Part shown: positions 1 through 6,080 of the stretch, piece by piece | How positions within the stretch are numbered: the first letter of the stretch is position 1 | Layout of the letters: every line of letters starts with the position of its first letter | NCBI GenBank assembly: GCA_021820785.1 | Contig: JAKADE010000133.1 | Span: 1 to 6,323 of the forward strand | Origin: Pseudomonadota bacterium | GTDB lineage: Bacteria; Pseudomonadota; Gammaproteobacteria; Steroidobacterales; Steroidobacteraceae | Reading direction: 5' to 3' | Length of the DNA: 6,323 nucleotides | Position numbers and translations under genes: made by a program | The notes under the pieces: generated by a model | What the model was told of the DNA's origin: nothing | Databases searched by the model: none | What the model saw: only the letters and a program-made list of their open reading frames with translations

Positions 1-1
1 C

Positions 2-733
2 GCGCCGGCGGCGCCGGCACCGGCGGCGGGCGCACGCACCGAGCATCGCGTGGCGATGACGCGGCTGCGCCAGCGCATCGCGCAGCGCATGGTGGAGGCC
101 CAGTCCACCCAGGCGCTGCTCACCTCCTTCAACGAAGTCGACCTCACGGCCGTGCAGAACCTGCGCGCCCGCTACAAGGATCGCTTCGAGAAGGAACTGG
201 GCGTGAAGCTCGGCTTCATGTCCTTCTTCGTCAAGGCGTGCATCGAGGGGTTGAAGAAATTCCCGGTGATCAACGCCTCGGTCGACGGCAACGAGATCGT
301 CTACCACGAGTTCTACGACATCGGCGTTGCGGTCTCGACCGAGCGCGGCCTGGTGGTGCCGATCGTGCGCGATGCGGACCTGAAGGGCTTCGGGGCGATC
401 GAGAAGGAGATCGGCGAGTACGCCAAGAAGGCGCGTGCCGGCACGATCGGCATCGACGATCTGACCGGCGGGACCTTCACCATCACCAACGGCGGGGTGT
501 TCGGCTCGCTGATGTCCACGCCGATCGTGAATGCGCCGCAGAGCGCCATCCTCGGCATGCACAAGATTCAGGAGCGGCCGATGGTGGTCGACGGACAGAT
601 CGCGATCCGCCCGATGATGTACATCGCCATCACCTATGATCACCGCATCATCGACGGACGCGAGGCGGTGCAGTTCCTGGTCACCGTCAAGGAGTGCCTG
701 GAGGATCCGGGCCGCATGCTGTTGGGGATTTGA
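2..733 (+). CDS. sucB: Dihydrolipoyllysine succinyltransferase (E2 of 2-oxoglutarate dehydrogenase), 3' part
   Basis: This is the C-terminal part of the E2 core enzyme of the 2-oxoglutarate dehydrogenase complex, which moves the succinyl group from lipoyl-lysine to CoA in the TCA cycle. The reading frame is open from base 2, so the 5' end (lipoyl domain and most of the E3-binding domain region) lies outside the window. Bases 2-40 encode an Ala/Pro-rich stretch typical of the flexible linker between E2 domains. The catalytic domain begins near [12 protein letters not shown]. The active-site motif HRIIDG is intact, with His at 641-643 and Asp at 653-655, and the protein ends in the usual [10 protein letters not shown]. 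Segments such as [34 protein letters not shown] and [12 protein letters not shown] match SucB rather than pyruvate dehydrogenase AceF. The lpd start codon follows the stop by two bases, so the two are almost certainly co-transcribed. The GTG at 50 is internal, not a real start. Confidence 0.96.
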   Translation, partial: APAAPAPAAGARTEHRVAMTRLRQRIAQRMVEAQSTQALLTSFNEVDLTAVQNLRARYKDRFEKELGVKLGFMSFFVKACIEGLKKFPVINASVDGNEIVYHEFYDIGVAVSTERGLVVPIVRDADLKGFGAIEKEIGEYAKKARAGTIGIDDLTGGTFTITNGGVFGSLMSTPIVNAPQSAILGMHKIQERPMVVDGQIAIRPMMYIAITYDHRIIDGREAVQFLVTVKECLEDPGRMLLGI

Positions 734-735
734 AC

Positions 736-2163
736 ATGGCAGATTCATTCGACGTCATCGTCATTGGCGGCGGTCCGGCCGGTTATCCGGCGGCGATCCG
801 TGCCGGGCAGAACAAGCTCTCGGTGGCCTGCATCGACGAGTGGCGCAACCGCGACGGCAGCTACGCATTCGGCGGCACCTGCCTCAATGCCGGCTGCATT
901 CCCTCCAAGGCGCTGCTGGAGTCGAGCGAGCTCTATCACCGCGCGCGCGAGGAATTCGCGGTGCACGGCATCAAGGTGGGCGAGGTCGGTTTCGACGTCG
1001 CACAGATGCAGAAGCGCAAGGCCGGTATCGTCAAGGCCAGCACCCAGGGCATCACGGCGCTGTTCAAGGCGAGTGGCGTGACCGCGCTGCAGGGCCACGG
1101 CAAGCTGTTGCCCGGGCGGCGCGTGGAGTTCACCGCGGCCGACGGCAGCACGCGCCAGCTCAGCGCCAAGCATGTGATCCTCGCCTCCGGCTCCACGCCG
1201 GTCGAGCTCAAGGTGGCGCCGTTCAAGGCGCCGCACATCATTGATTCGTGGGGCGCGCTCGACCTCGAGGCGGTGCCGAAGCGCCTCGGCGTCATCGGGG
1301 CCGGCGTGATCGGCCTGGAACTCGGCAGCGTGTGGCGACGCCTCGGCGCCGAGGTGACCGTGCTCGAGGCGATGCCCGAGTTCCTCGCCATGGCCGATCA
1401 GCAGCTCGCCAAGGAAGCCGCGCGGCACTTCAAGAAGCAGGGCCTGGACATCCGTCTCGGCGCCAAGGTCACCGGCACGAAGGTGAGCGGTGATGCGGTC
1501 GAAGTGAGCTATCAGGACGCCAAGGGCGAGCACACGATCACGGTGGATCGGCTGATCGTCGCCGCCGGCCGCCGTCCGTTCAGCGCCGGACTGCTGGCCG
1601 AGGGCACCGGCGTCGAGCTCGATGAGCGCGGGTTCATCAAGGTCGATGGGCACTGCCGCACGGGCGCCGAGGGCGTCTGGGCAGTCGGGGACTGCGTGCG
1701 CGGCCCGATGCTGGCGCACAAGGGCAAGGAAGAGGGCGTGATGGTGGCCGACGTGATCGCCGGCCGCTACGGTGAAGTCAACTACAAGGTCATTCCCTCG
1801 GTCATCTACACCGCCCCGGAAATCGCCTGGGTGGGGCTCACCGAGGAGCAGGTCAAGGCGAGCGGCCGGGTCTACAAGGTCGGTTCGTTCCCGTTCCTGG
1901 CGAGCGGCCGTGCGCGCGCCATGGAGCAGGCGCAGGGCTTCTGCAAGGTGATCGCTGCGCAGGACGACGACGAGATTCTCGGCGTGCACATCATCGGCCC
2001 GATGGCCGGCGAGCTGATCGCCGAGGCCGTGCTCGCCATGGAGTACTCGGCGAGCAGCGAGGATCTGCAGCGCACCATCCATGCGCACCCGACGCTCTCC
2101 GAGGCGCTGCACGAGGCGGCACTCGCGGCGGACAAGCGCGCGATCGACTCGATCAACCGCTAG
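736..2163 (+). CDS. lpd: Dihydrolipoyl dehydrogenase (E3)
   Basis: This flavoprotein reoxidises the dihydrolipoyl groups of 2-oxo acid dehydrogenase complexes with NAD+ as acceptor. The protein is 475 aa, normal for the family. In order it shows the N-terminal FAD-binding motif GGGPAGYPAA (residues 11-20), the redox-active disulfide in GGTCLNAGCIPSK (Cys49 and Cys54), the NAD-binding fold GAGVIGLELG (from residue 188), the second FAD contact AVGDCVRGPMLAHK, and the C-terminal dimerisation domain with the active-site pair His451 and Glu456 in HAHPTLSE. The ATG at 736 is chosen because it puts the FAD motif at the usual distance from the N-terminus and has a GGGGA ribosome-binding sequence at 724-728, seven bases upstream. 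The in-frame ATG at 694 lies inside sucB and would add 14 unrelated residues. Adjacency to sucB marks it as the E3 of the 2-oxoglutarate dehydrogenase operon, though it may serve other complexes. Its stop codon overlaps that of convergent relA. Confidence 0.97.
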   Translation: MADSFDVIVIGGGPAGYPAAIRAGQNKLSVACIDEWRNRDGSYAFGGTCLNAGCIPSKALLESSELYHRAREEFAVHGIKVGEVGFDVAQMQKRKAGIVKASTQGITALFKASGVTALQGHGKLLPGRRVEFTAADGSTRQLSAKHVILASGSTPVELKVAPFKAPHIIDSWGALDLEAVPKRLGVIGAGVIGLELGSVWRRLGAEVTVLEAMPEFLAMADQQLAKEAARHFKKQGLDIRLGAKVTGTKVSGDAVEVSYQDAKGEHTITVDRLIVAAGRRPFSAGLLAEGTGVELDERGFIKVDGHCRTGAEGVWAVGDCVRGPMLAHKGKEEGVMVADVIAGRYGEVNYKVIPSVIYTAPEIAWVGLTEEQVKASGRVYKVGSFPFLASGRARAMEQAQGFCKVIAAQDDDEILGVHIIGPMAGELIAEAVLAMEYSASSEDLQRTIHAHPTLSEALHEAALAADKRAIDSINR

Positions 2164-4319
2164 CCGGCGCGCCGCACCGAAATCACGTTCGAGACGGCTC
2201 CGAGGCGCTGCTGCAGCCGATGCAGCTGCGCCTCGTCTCCGACCGCGACGGTGAGCGCGACGTCGGCCGTCCCCGCGGCTGCATCCGTCGTCGTGGTCAT
2301 CCCCTGGATGCTCAGTCGCTCGACTGCCACGACATCGGTCAGATCCCGCACCAGCCCGCGCCGATCGTAGGCGTGTACGGCGATCTGCACCGGCAGTTCC
2401 GCCGGCTGGCCCGAACTCCACTCGACTTGCAGCACCCGCTCGGGGCGCACCGCACGCATGCGTGCGAAACCCGGGCAGCCGCGCCGATGGATTGTCACGC
2501 CGCGCCCGACGGTGACGTAGCCGACGATCGGTTGCGGCCGGATCGGCGCGCAGCAGCGCGCCAGGGTGACCGGCAGATCACCCACGCCCTCGATCTCCAC
2601 CGGTGAGCCGCCGCGCGCCGGGCGCACGGCCCGGGGAGCCGGCAGCGGCAGTTCCGGGCGTGGTGTCAGCCGCTGCACGGCGCGCTCGAGCTGCGCGACG
2701 GTGATCTCCCCTTCGCCGAGCAGTTGGTGAAGGTGTTCGGTGTCGCGCGCACTCAGCGCGCCGATCAGCTCCGGCAGCTGGGCCGCCGAGACGCCGAGTC
2801 GCGCCAGCTCCCGCTCGGCAATCGTGCGCCCGGCGCCGCGGTTGTCGGCCGCATCGAGTTTGCGGAACCAGGCACGCACCTTGGCGCGGTTGCGCGCCGA
2901 GGCGAGGTAGCCCAGTTCCGGGGCGAGCCAGTCGCGGCTCGGCCCGTCCTGTTTGGCGGTGATGATCTCGACGATCTCGCCGTTCGCGAGCGTCTGGGTG
3001 AGCGGCACGATGCGCCCGTTGACCTTCGCGCCGCGGCAGCGGTGCCCGAGCGAGGTGTGCACGGTGTAGGCGAAATCGAGCGGCGTGGCCCCGTGCGGCA
3101 GGTCGATGACCTCGCCCTTGGGCGTCAGGGCGTAGACGCGGTCCTGGAACAGCTCGGTGCTCACCTGCTCGAGGAATTCGCGCTCGCTGTCCGTGCCCTC
3201 GGCGCCGATCGGCTCGAGCAGCCGGCGTACCGCCTCGATCTTGCGCTGGTAGTGCAGGTCCGGGGCGCTGCCTTCCTTGTAAGTCCAGTGCGCCGCGACG
3301 CCGAGTTCGGCGTGCTCGTGCATTTCGCGGGTGCGGATCTGCACCTCCACGCTCTTGCCCTCGGGACCGATGACCGCGGTGTGGATGGAGCGGTAGAAGT
3401 TGCCCTTGGGCGTGGCGATGTAGTCGTCGAACTCCCCCGGGATGTAGCGCCACAGGCCGTGCACGACGCCGAGTGCGCCATAGCAGTCGGGAATCGACTC
3501 CACGACGATGCGCACGGCGCGCACGTCGAAGAGCTGCTCGAACGCGAGGTGCTTGCGCTGCATCTTGCGGTGGATGCTGTACATGTGCTTCGGCCGGCCG
3601 TACACCTCGGCGCGGATGTGGCTCTGCGCAAGCGCCGCGCGCACCGCGGCGCAGAATGCCTCGATGTAGTTTTCCCGGTCGCGCCGCCGCTCGTTCAGTG
3701 CCGCGGCGATGTGCCGGTAGGCGGCCGGCTCGAGGTAGCGGAAGGCGAGATCTTCGAGCTCCCACTTCAGCTGCCAGATGCCGAGCCGGTTGGCGAGAGG
3801 GGCGAAGATGGCGCGCGTTTCGAGCGCCAGGCGCCGGCGCGGCTCGGCGGGCAGGGTGCGCGCGTGGCGCAGCGCCGTGAGCTGCTCGGCGAGCCGGGCG
3901 AGGATCAGCCGCGGGTCGCTCACCACCGCGAGCAGCATCTTGCGCAGCGTCTCGGCCTGACGGGCATCCAGACCCTGCTGCGGTGACCAGTGCTGCGGCA
4001 GGCCGATCTCGGCGAATTTCGACAGGGCGGCGGCGGCGCTCCAGGCGTCGGGGCTCGCCAGCGGCGCAAGCGCCTTGGGTGGCGCGTCGGTGGCGGTCAG
4101 CACGGGCTTGAGCACCACGGCGTGCGCCAGATCGGCATCTTCCGTCAGGGCCCCGACGATTGCGGCCGCCTCGGCGCTGCGCTCGAGCGCCGCCGGCGCG
4201 ATGCCGCCGGCGGCGAGGGCATCGCGCAGTGCGCCGATCGAGGCGAGCAGGGCGGGCGGGCAGTGCTGCGTGGTCTGCACGAGGGCGTCGATGCCGGAGG
4301 CCGGGTGACTGGCTATCAT
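2160..4319 (-). CDS. relA: GTP pyrophosphokinase RelA, (p)ppGpp synthetase
   Basis: This enzyme transfers pyrophosphate from ATP to GTP or GDP to make (p)ppGpp on ribosomes carrying uncharged tRNA. From the ATG at 4319 it is 719 aa, slightly shorter than E. coli RelA (744). The N-terminal hydrolase-like region (about residues 25-155) has no HD motif where active hydrolases have one, so hydrolysis is unlikely. The synthetase domain (about 210-335) has GRPKHMYSIHRKMQ, the metal ligand Asp265 in FDVRAVRIV, the RelA-type EFDD motif at 296-299 (bifunctional Rel/SpoT carry RFKD), Tyr309 in FYRSIHT, and Glu325 in VEVQIRT. A TGS domain (about 393-456), a helical region, a zinc-finger/conserved-cysteine region (Cys589, Cys590, Cys615) and a C-terminal ACT domain (about 644-719) follow. 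The start is uncertain: no clear ribosome-binding sequence precedes 4319, and the GTG codons at 4325 and 4280 are alternatives. The frame stays open to 5012, but beyond about 4325 the translation has no RelA similarity. Confidence 0.94.
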   Translation of the reverse strand: MIASHPASGIDALVQTTQHCPPALLASIGALRDALAAGGIAPAALERSAEAAAIVGALTEDADLAHAVVLKPVLTATDAPPKALAPLASPDAWSAAAALSKFAEIGLPQHWSPQQGLDARQAETLRKMLLAVVSDPRLILARLAEQLTALRHARTLPAEPRRRLALETRAIFAPLANRLGIWQLKWELEDLAFRYLEPAAYRHIAAALNERRRDRENYIEAFCAAVRAALAQSHIRAEVYGRPKHMYSIHRKMQRKHLAFEQLFDVRAVRIVVESIPDCYGALGVVHGLWRYIPGEFDDYIATPKGNFYRSIHTAVIGPEGKSVEVQIRTREMHEHAELGVAAHWTYKEGSAPDLHYQRKIEAVRRLLEPIGAEGTDSEREFLEQVSTELFQDRVYALTPKGEVIDLPHGATPLDFAYTVHTSLGHRCRGAKVNGRIVPLTQTLANGEIVEIITAKQDGPSRDWLAPELGYLASARNRAKVRAWFRKLDAADNRGAGRTIAERELARLGVSAAQLPELIGALSARDTEHLHQLLGEGEITVAQLERAVQRLTPRPELPLPAPRAVRPARGGSPVEIEGVGDLPVTLARCCAPIRPQPIVGYVTVGRGVTIHRRGCPGFARMRAVRPERVLQVEWSSGQPAELPVQIAVHAYDRRGLVRDLTDVVAVERLSIQGMTTTTDAAAGTADVALTVAVGDEAQLHRLQQRLGAVSNVISVRRAG
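2201..2235. terminator. Strong hairpin in relA 3' end, possible lpd terminator
   Basis: An inverted repeat has arms at 2201-2214 and 2222-2235, 13 of 14 positions complementary, with a 7-base loop (AGCCGAT). It begins 38 bases after the lpd stop codon and lies wholly within the last codons of relA, in the ACT domain. In the plus-strand transcript it would form a very stable GC-rich stem, followed by TCTCC rather than a U-run. It is therefore not a textbook intrinsic terminator, but it could pause polymerase or protect the lpd mRNA 3' end. Part of the symmetry could come from the encoded Leu/Gln-rich segment LHRLQQRL. Confidence 0.35.
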
Positions 4320-4324
4320 AGCCA
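4310..4324. promoter_or_regulatory. Perfect 7-1-7 palindrome over the relA start codon
   Basis: The sequence TGGCTATCATAGCCA is a perfect inverted repeat around base 4317, and it contains the relA ATG (4319-4317 on the minus strand). It is AT-richer than its surroundings. Read on the minus strand it includes TATGAT, a good -10 hexamer, with TTTCTG (4344-4339) 18 bases upstream as a weak -35. That arrangement would start transcription near 4308 and favour a relA start further downstream, such as the GTG at 4280. It could be an operator, a promoter element, or chance. I know of no regulator that matches it. Confidence 0.3.
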
Positions 4325-4362
4325 CAGGCCGGCGGGGGCAGAAACCGGGGCGGCCTTCGGGG

Positions 4363-4392
4363 TTGTGCCGTGCCGCCGCGGGACTGTATATT
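4363..4392 (+). promoter_or_regulatory. Putative sigma70-type promoter of the yebC-like/ruvCAB operon
   Basis: TTGTGC at 4363-4368 and TATATT at 4387-4392 resemble -35 and -10 boxes with an 18-base spacer. They lie in the only distinctly AT-rich patch of the relA/yebC intergenic region. Transcription would begin near 4399. This overlaps the ATG at 4398, so the ATG at 4419 becomes the likelier start of the first gene. The promoter is inferred from sequence pattern alone. Confidence 0.45.
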
Positions 4393-4399
4393 TTCACAT
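4384..4399. promoter_or_regulatory. Putative LexA (SOS) box
   Basis: CTGTATATTTTCACAT fits the gammaproteobacterial LexA consensus CTGT-N8-ACAG with one mismatch in the eight conserved bases (final G replaced by T). The left half ACTGTATAT is identical to strong E. coli SOS boxes. It overlaps the putative -10 box, where bound LexA would block polymerase, and sits directly upstream of an operon containing ruvCAB; ruvAB is a classical SOS operon in E. coli. The call depends on this organism's LexA recognising the enterobacterial-type site; some lineages such as Xanthomonas use a different motif. Confidence 0.5.
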
Positions 4400-4418
4400 G
4401 GTGTTGAATCCGTCCGGT

Positions 4419-4916
4419 ATGCAGCAGGTGCGCTTCGAGGGCTACGGCCCGGGAGGCGCTGCGGTGCTGCTCGAGTGCCTGACGGCCGATCCGCAGCGGC
4501 TGCGCACGGTGCTGCGGCGGGTGTTCCGCACGCACGGCGGCTTTCTCGGCGCCGAGGGCGCGGTGAGCTACCTGTTCGACCGGGTGGGCTGGATGCGGTT
4601 TGCGGCGACGGATCCGGCGAATCTCGCGGCCGTGGCGTACGCCGCCGGTGCCGAACGCGTCAGCGCCGTCGACCCCGAGGAACTCGAAGTGCGCACCGAT
4701 CCGCAGGAATTCGAGGCGGTCCGGCTCGCGCTGGCGCGCGCCGGCTGGGTGCCGAGCGCCGCGGCGGTGAGCGAGCGGGTGGCGGAGAGACTGGCGCTGC
4801 CCGCGGAGGCGGCGCGGCGCGTGGGTGAATTGCTGGAGGCACTCGCGCAGGTCGAAGACGTGCGCTGCGTGTATTCGAATGTCGCGATATCCGACCCGAG
4901 CCTGGCGAGCGTTTGA
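4419..4916 (+). CDS. YebC/PmpR (TACO1)-family protein lacking the N-terminal domain
   Basis: The 165-residue product aligns with the C-terminal two-thirds of YebC. It opens with VRFEGYGPGGAAVLLECL (YebC has IIYEGYGPGGTAIMIECL), followed by HGGFLGAEGAVSYLFDRVG, AAGAERVSAVDPEELEVRT and the closing VYSNVAISD. Full-length YebC is about 240-250 residues and begins with MAGHSKWANIKHRK; this basic domain of about 85 residues is missing, and it is not found in any frame upstream before relA begins. YebC/TACO1 proteins are described as transcription regulators or as ribosome-associated translation factors, and the basic N-terminal domain is thought to matter for nucleic-acid contact, so the function here may differ. 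The ATG at 4419 is chosen because the promoter and SOS-box-like sequences overlap the alternative ATG at 4398 (172 aa); neither has a clear ribosome-binding site. The position before ruvC matches the common yebC-ruvC order. It may be a divergent paralogue, with a full-length copy elsewhere. Confidence 0.85.
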   Translation: MQQVRFEGYGPGGAAVLLECLTADPQRLRTVLRRVFRTHGGFLGAEGAVSYLFDRVGWMRFAATDPANLAAVAYAAGAERVSAVDPEELEVRTDPQEFEAVRLALARAGWVPSAAAVSERVAERLALPAEAARRVGELLEALAQVEDVRCVYSNVAISDPSLASV

Positions 4917-4935
4917 TCCGCAGCGTACCGCTGCC

Positions 4936-5493
4936 GTGGCGCCCCCGCCGGTGCTGGCGGCCGAGCGCGCCGGGCTGCGGGTGCTCGGACTCGATCCGGG
5001 TTCGCGGATCACGGGATTCGGGCTGATCGAATGGCGCGATGGCCAGTGGCGTCATCTGGCGCACGGGTGCATCGCCGTGCCCGGCGCCGAGGATCTCGCG
5101 GTGCGCGTGCGGCGCATCTTCGAGCAGCTCACCGAGCTGATCGCGCGGCACGAGCCGGCGGAGGTGGCCGTCGAGCGCGTCTTCGTCAACCGCAACGTCG
5201 ACAGCGCACTGAAGCTCGGCCAGGCCCGCGGCGCGGCGTTGTGTGCCGTGCCCCACGGCGTGACGGTATTCGAGTATGCTCCGCGCGCCATCAAGCTGGC
5301 GTTGGTCGGCTCCGGCGGCGCGGAGAAGCGGCAGGTTGCGCACATGGTGCGCGCGCTGCTGTCGCTCGAGGAGCGGCTCGCCGCCGATGCCGCCGATGCG
5401 CTGGCGGTGGCGCTGTGCCATGCGCACTCGCGCCCGATGGCGCGGCTTGCCGCCGCGCACGGCGCGGCGCCCAACGGGAGCGGCACGACCTGA
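4936..5493 (+). CDS. ruvC: Crossover junction endodeoxyribonuclease RuvC
   Basis: RuvC resolves Holliday junctions by symmetric cleavage, working with RuvAB in recombinational repair. The product is 185 aa from the GTG at 4936 (family usual is about 173). The four catalytic carboxylates are present: Asp20 in LGLDPGSRITGFG, Glu80 in AVERVF, and Asp151 and Asp154 in AADAADALAVALCH. Their spacing is almost the same as Asp7, Glu66, Asp138 and Asp141 of E. coli. The conserved SALKLGQARGA and AEKRQVAHMVRALL segments are intact. No ATG lies near the expected N-terminus. GTG 4936, 19 bases after the yebC-like stop, is preferred; GTG 4951 (180 aa) is possible, and ATG 4879 would add residues with no RuvC similarity and overlap the previous gene. 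None has a good ribosome-binding sequence, so translation may be coupled to the upstream gene. The stop overlaps the ruvA start. Confidence 0.95.
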   Translation: MAPPPVLAAERAGLRVLGLDPGSRITGFGLIEWRDGQWRHLAHGCIAVPGAEDLAVRVRRIFEQLTELIARHEPAEVAVERVFVNRNVDSALKLGQARGAALCAVPHGVTVFEYAPRAIKLALVGSGGAEKRQVAHMVRALLSLEERLAADAADALAVALCHAHSRPMARLAAAHGAAPNGSGTT

Positions 5494-6077
5494 TGATCGG
5501 CTCGATTCGCGGACAGATTGTGGCCAAGACGCCCCCGCACCTCACGGTCGAGGCGGGCGGTCTCGGCTACGAGCTCGAAGCGCCCATGTCGACGTACTTG
5601 CACCTGCCGGCAGTGGGTGAGCCGGTGCGCCTGCTGACGCACCTGGTGGTGCGTGAGGATGCGCACGTGCTGTACGCGTTCGGCACCGAGCCCGAGCGGC
5701 GGCTGTTTCGCGATCTCATCAAGGTCTCGGGCGTCGGCCCGAAGATCGCGCTTGCACTGCTCTCGGGACTGAGCGTCGAGGCGTTTGCCGCGTGCGTGCA
5801 CGACCACGACGTGAGCGCGCTCACCCGCGTGCCCGGCATCGGACGCAAGATCGCCGAACGGCTGGTGGTCGAGATGCGGGATCGGATCGAGGCTGGTGCA
5901 CTCGAGCGGCCGGCGCCGGTGGCGGGCAGCGAGGCCGAAACCGAGGCGTTCGATGCGCTCATTGCGCTCGGCTACAAGCCGCCGGAGGCGAGCCGGCTCC
6001 TGAAGAACGCCGGGCGCGAGGCGCACTCGACCGAGGAGCTGATCCGCCGCGCACTGCAAAGTGCGGTGCGGGAGTAG
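5493..6077 (+). CDS. ruvA: Holliday junction branch migration protein RuvA
   Basis: RuvA tetramers bind the four-way junction and load RuvB hexamers for branch migration. The 194-residue product has the usual three domains. The N-terminal OB fold starts MIGSIRGQIV and carries the acidic pin Glu55-Asp56 in VREDAHVLYAF, at the same positions as in E. coli. Two helix-hairpin-helix motifs follow, VSGVGPKIALALL (about 78-90) and VPGIGRKIAERLV (about 113-125). After a linker of about 20 residues, domain III (about 148-194) ends in ELIRRALQSAVRE and contacts RuvB. The ATG overlaps the ruvC stop as TGATG (5491-5495), indicating translational coupling. GGAG at 5477-5480 is a possible but rather distant ribosome-binding sequence (12-base spacing). 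Confidence 0.97.
   Translation: MIGSIRGQIVAKTPPHLTVEAGGLGYELEAPMSTYLHLPAVGEPVRLLTHLVVREDAHVLYAFGTEPERRLFRDLIKVSGVGPKIALALLSGLSVEAFAACVHDHDVSALTRVPGIGRKIAERLVVEMRDRIEAGALERPAPVAGSEAETEAFDALIALGYKPPEASRLLKNAGREAHSTEELIRRALQSAVRE
6070..6074 (+). promoter_or_regulatory. Ribosome-binding site of ruvB
   Basis: GGGAG lies six bases before the ruvB ATG at 6081 and overlaps the last ruvA codons. It is the clearest Shine-Dalgarno sequence in the window and fixes the ruvB start, which is otherwise only three bases after the ruvA stop. Confidence 0.7.
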
Positions 6078-6080
6078 CGC

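Noticed and set aside
694..735. Earlier ATG for lpd inside sucB
   Set aside because: It would add 14 residues unrelated to the E3 family, and the ATG at 736 has the correct distance to the FAD motif and a ribosome-binding sequence.
745..2421. Long open frame on the minus strand opposite lpd
   Set aside because: It is antisense to a clear lpd gene and its translation is Arg/Ala/Gly/His-rich with no recognisable domain, as expected for a shadow frame in GC-rich DNA.
2724..3986. Long open frame on the plus strand opposite relA
   Set aside because: It is antisense to conserved RelA domains, has low-complexity shadow composition and no family motif.
4188..4215. Ten-base GC inverted repeat (arms 4188-4197 and 4206-4215)
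   Set aside because: It consists of repeated GCC/GGC units in an Ala/Gly-rich part of relA and is expected from codon composition; there is no U-run or positional reason for function.
3990..4397. Extension of the YebC-like frame upstream to 3990
   Set aside because: The added segment is antisense to the relA 5' end and does not resemble the YebC N-terminal domain, so it does not restore the missing part.
4320..5012. Extension of the relA frame upstream to 5012
   Set aside because: The extra residues are antisense to the yebC-like gene and ruvC, lack RelA similarity, and would make the protein far longer than the family norm.
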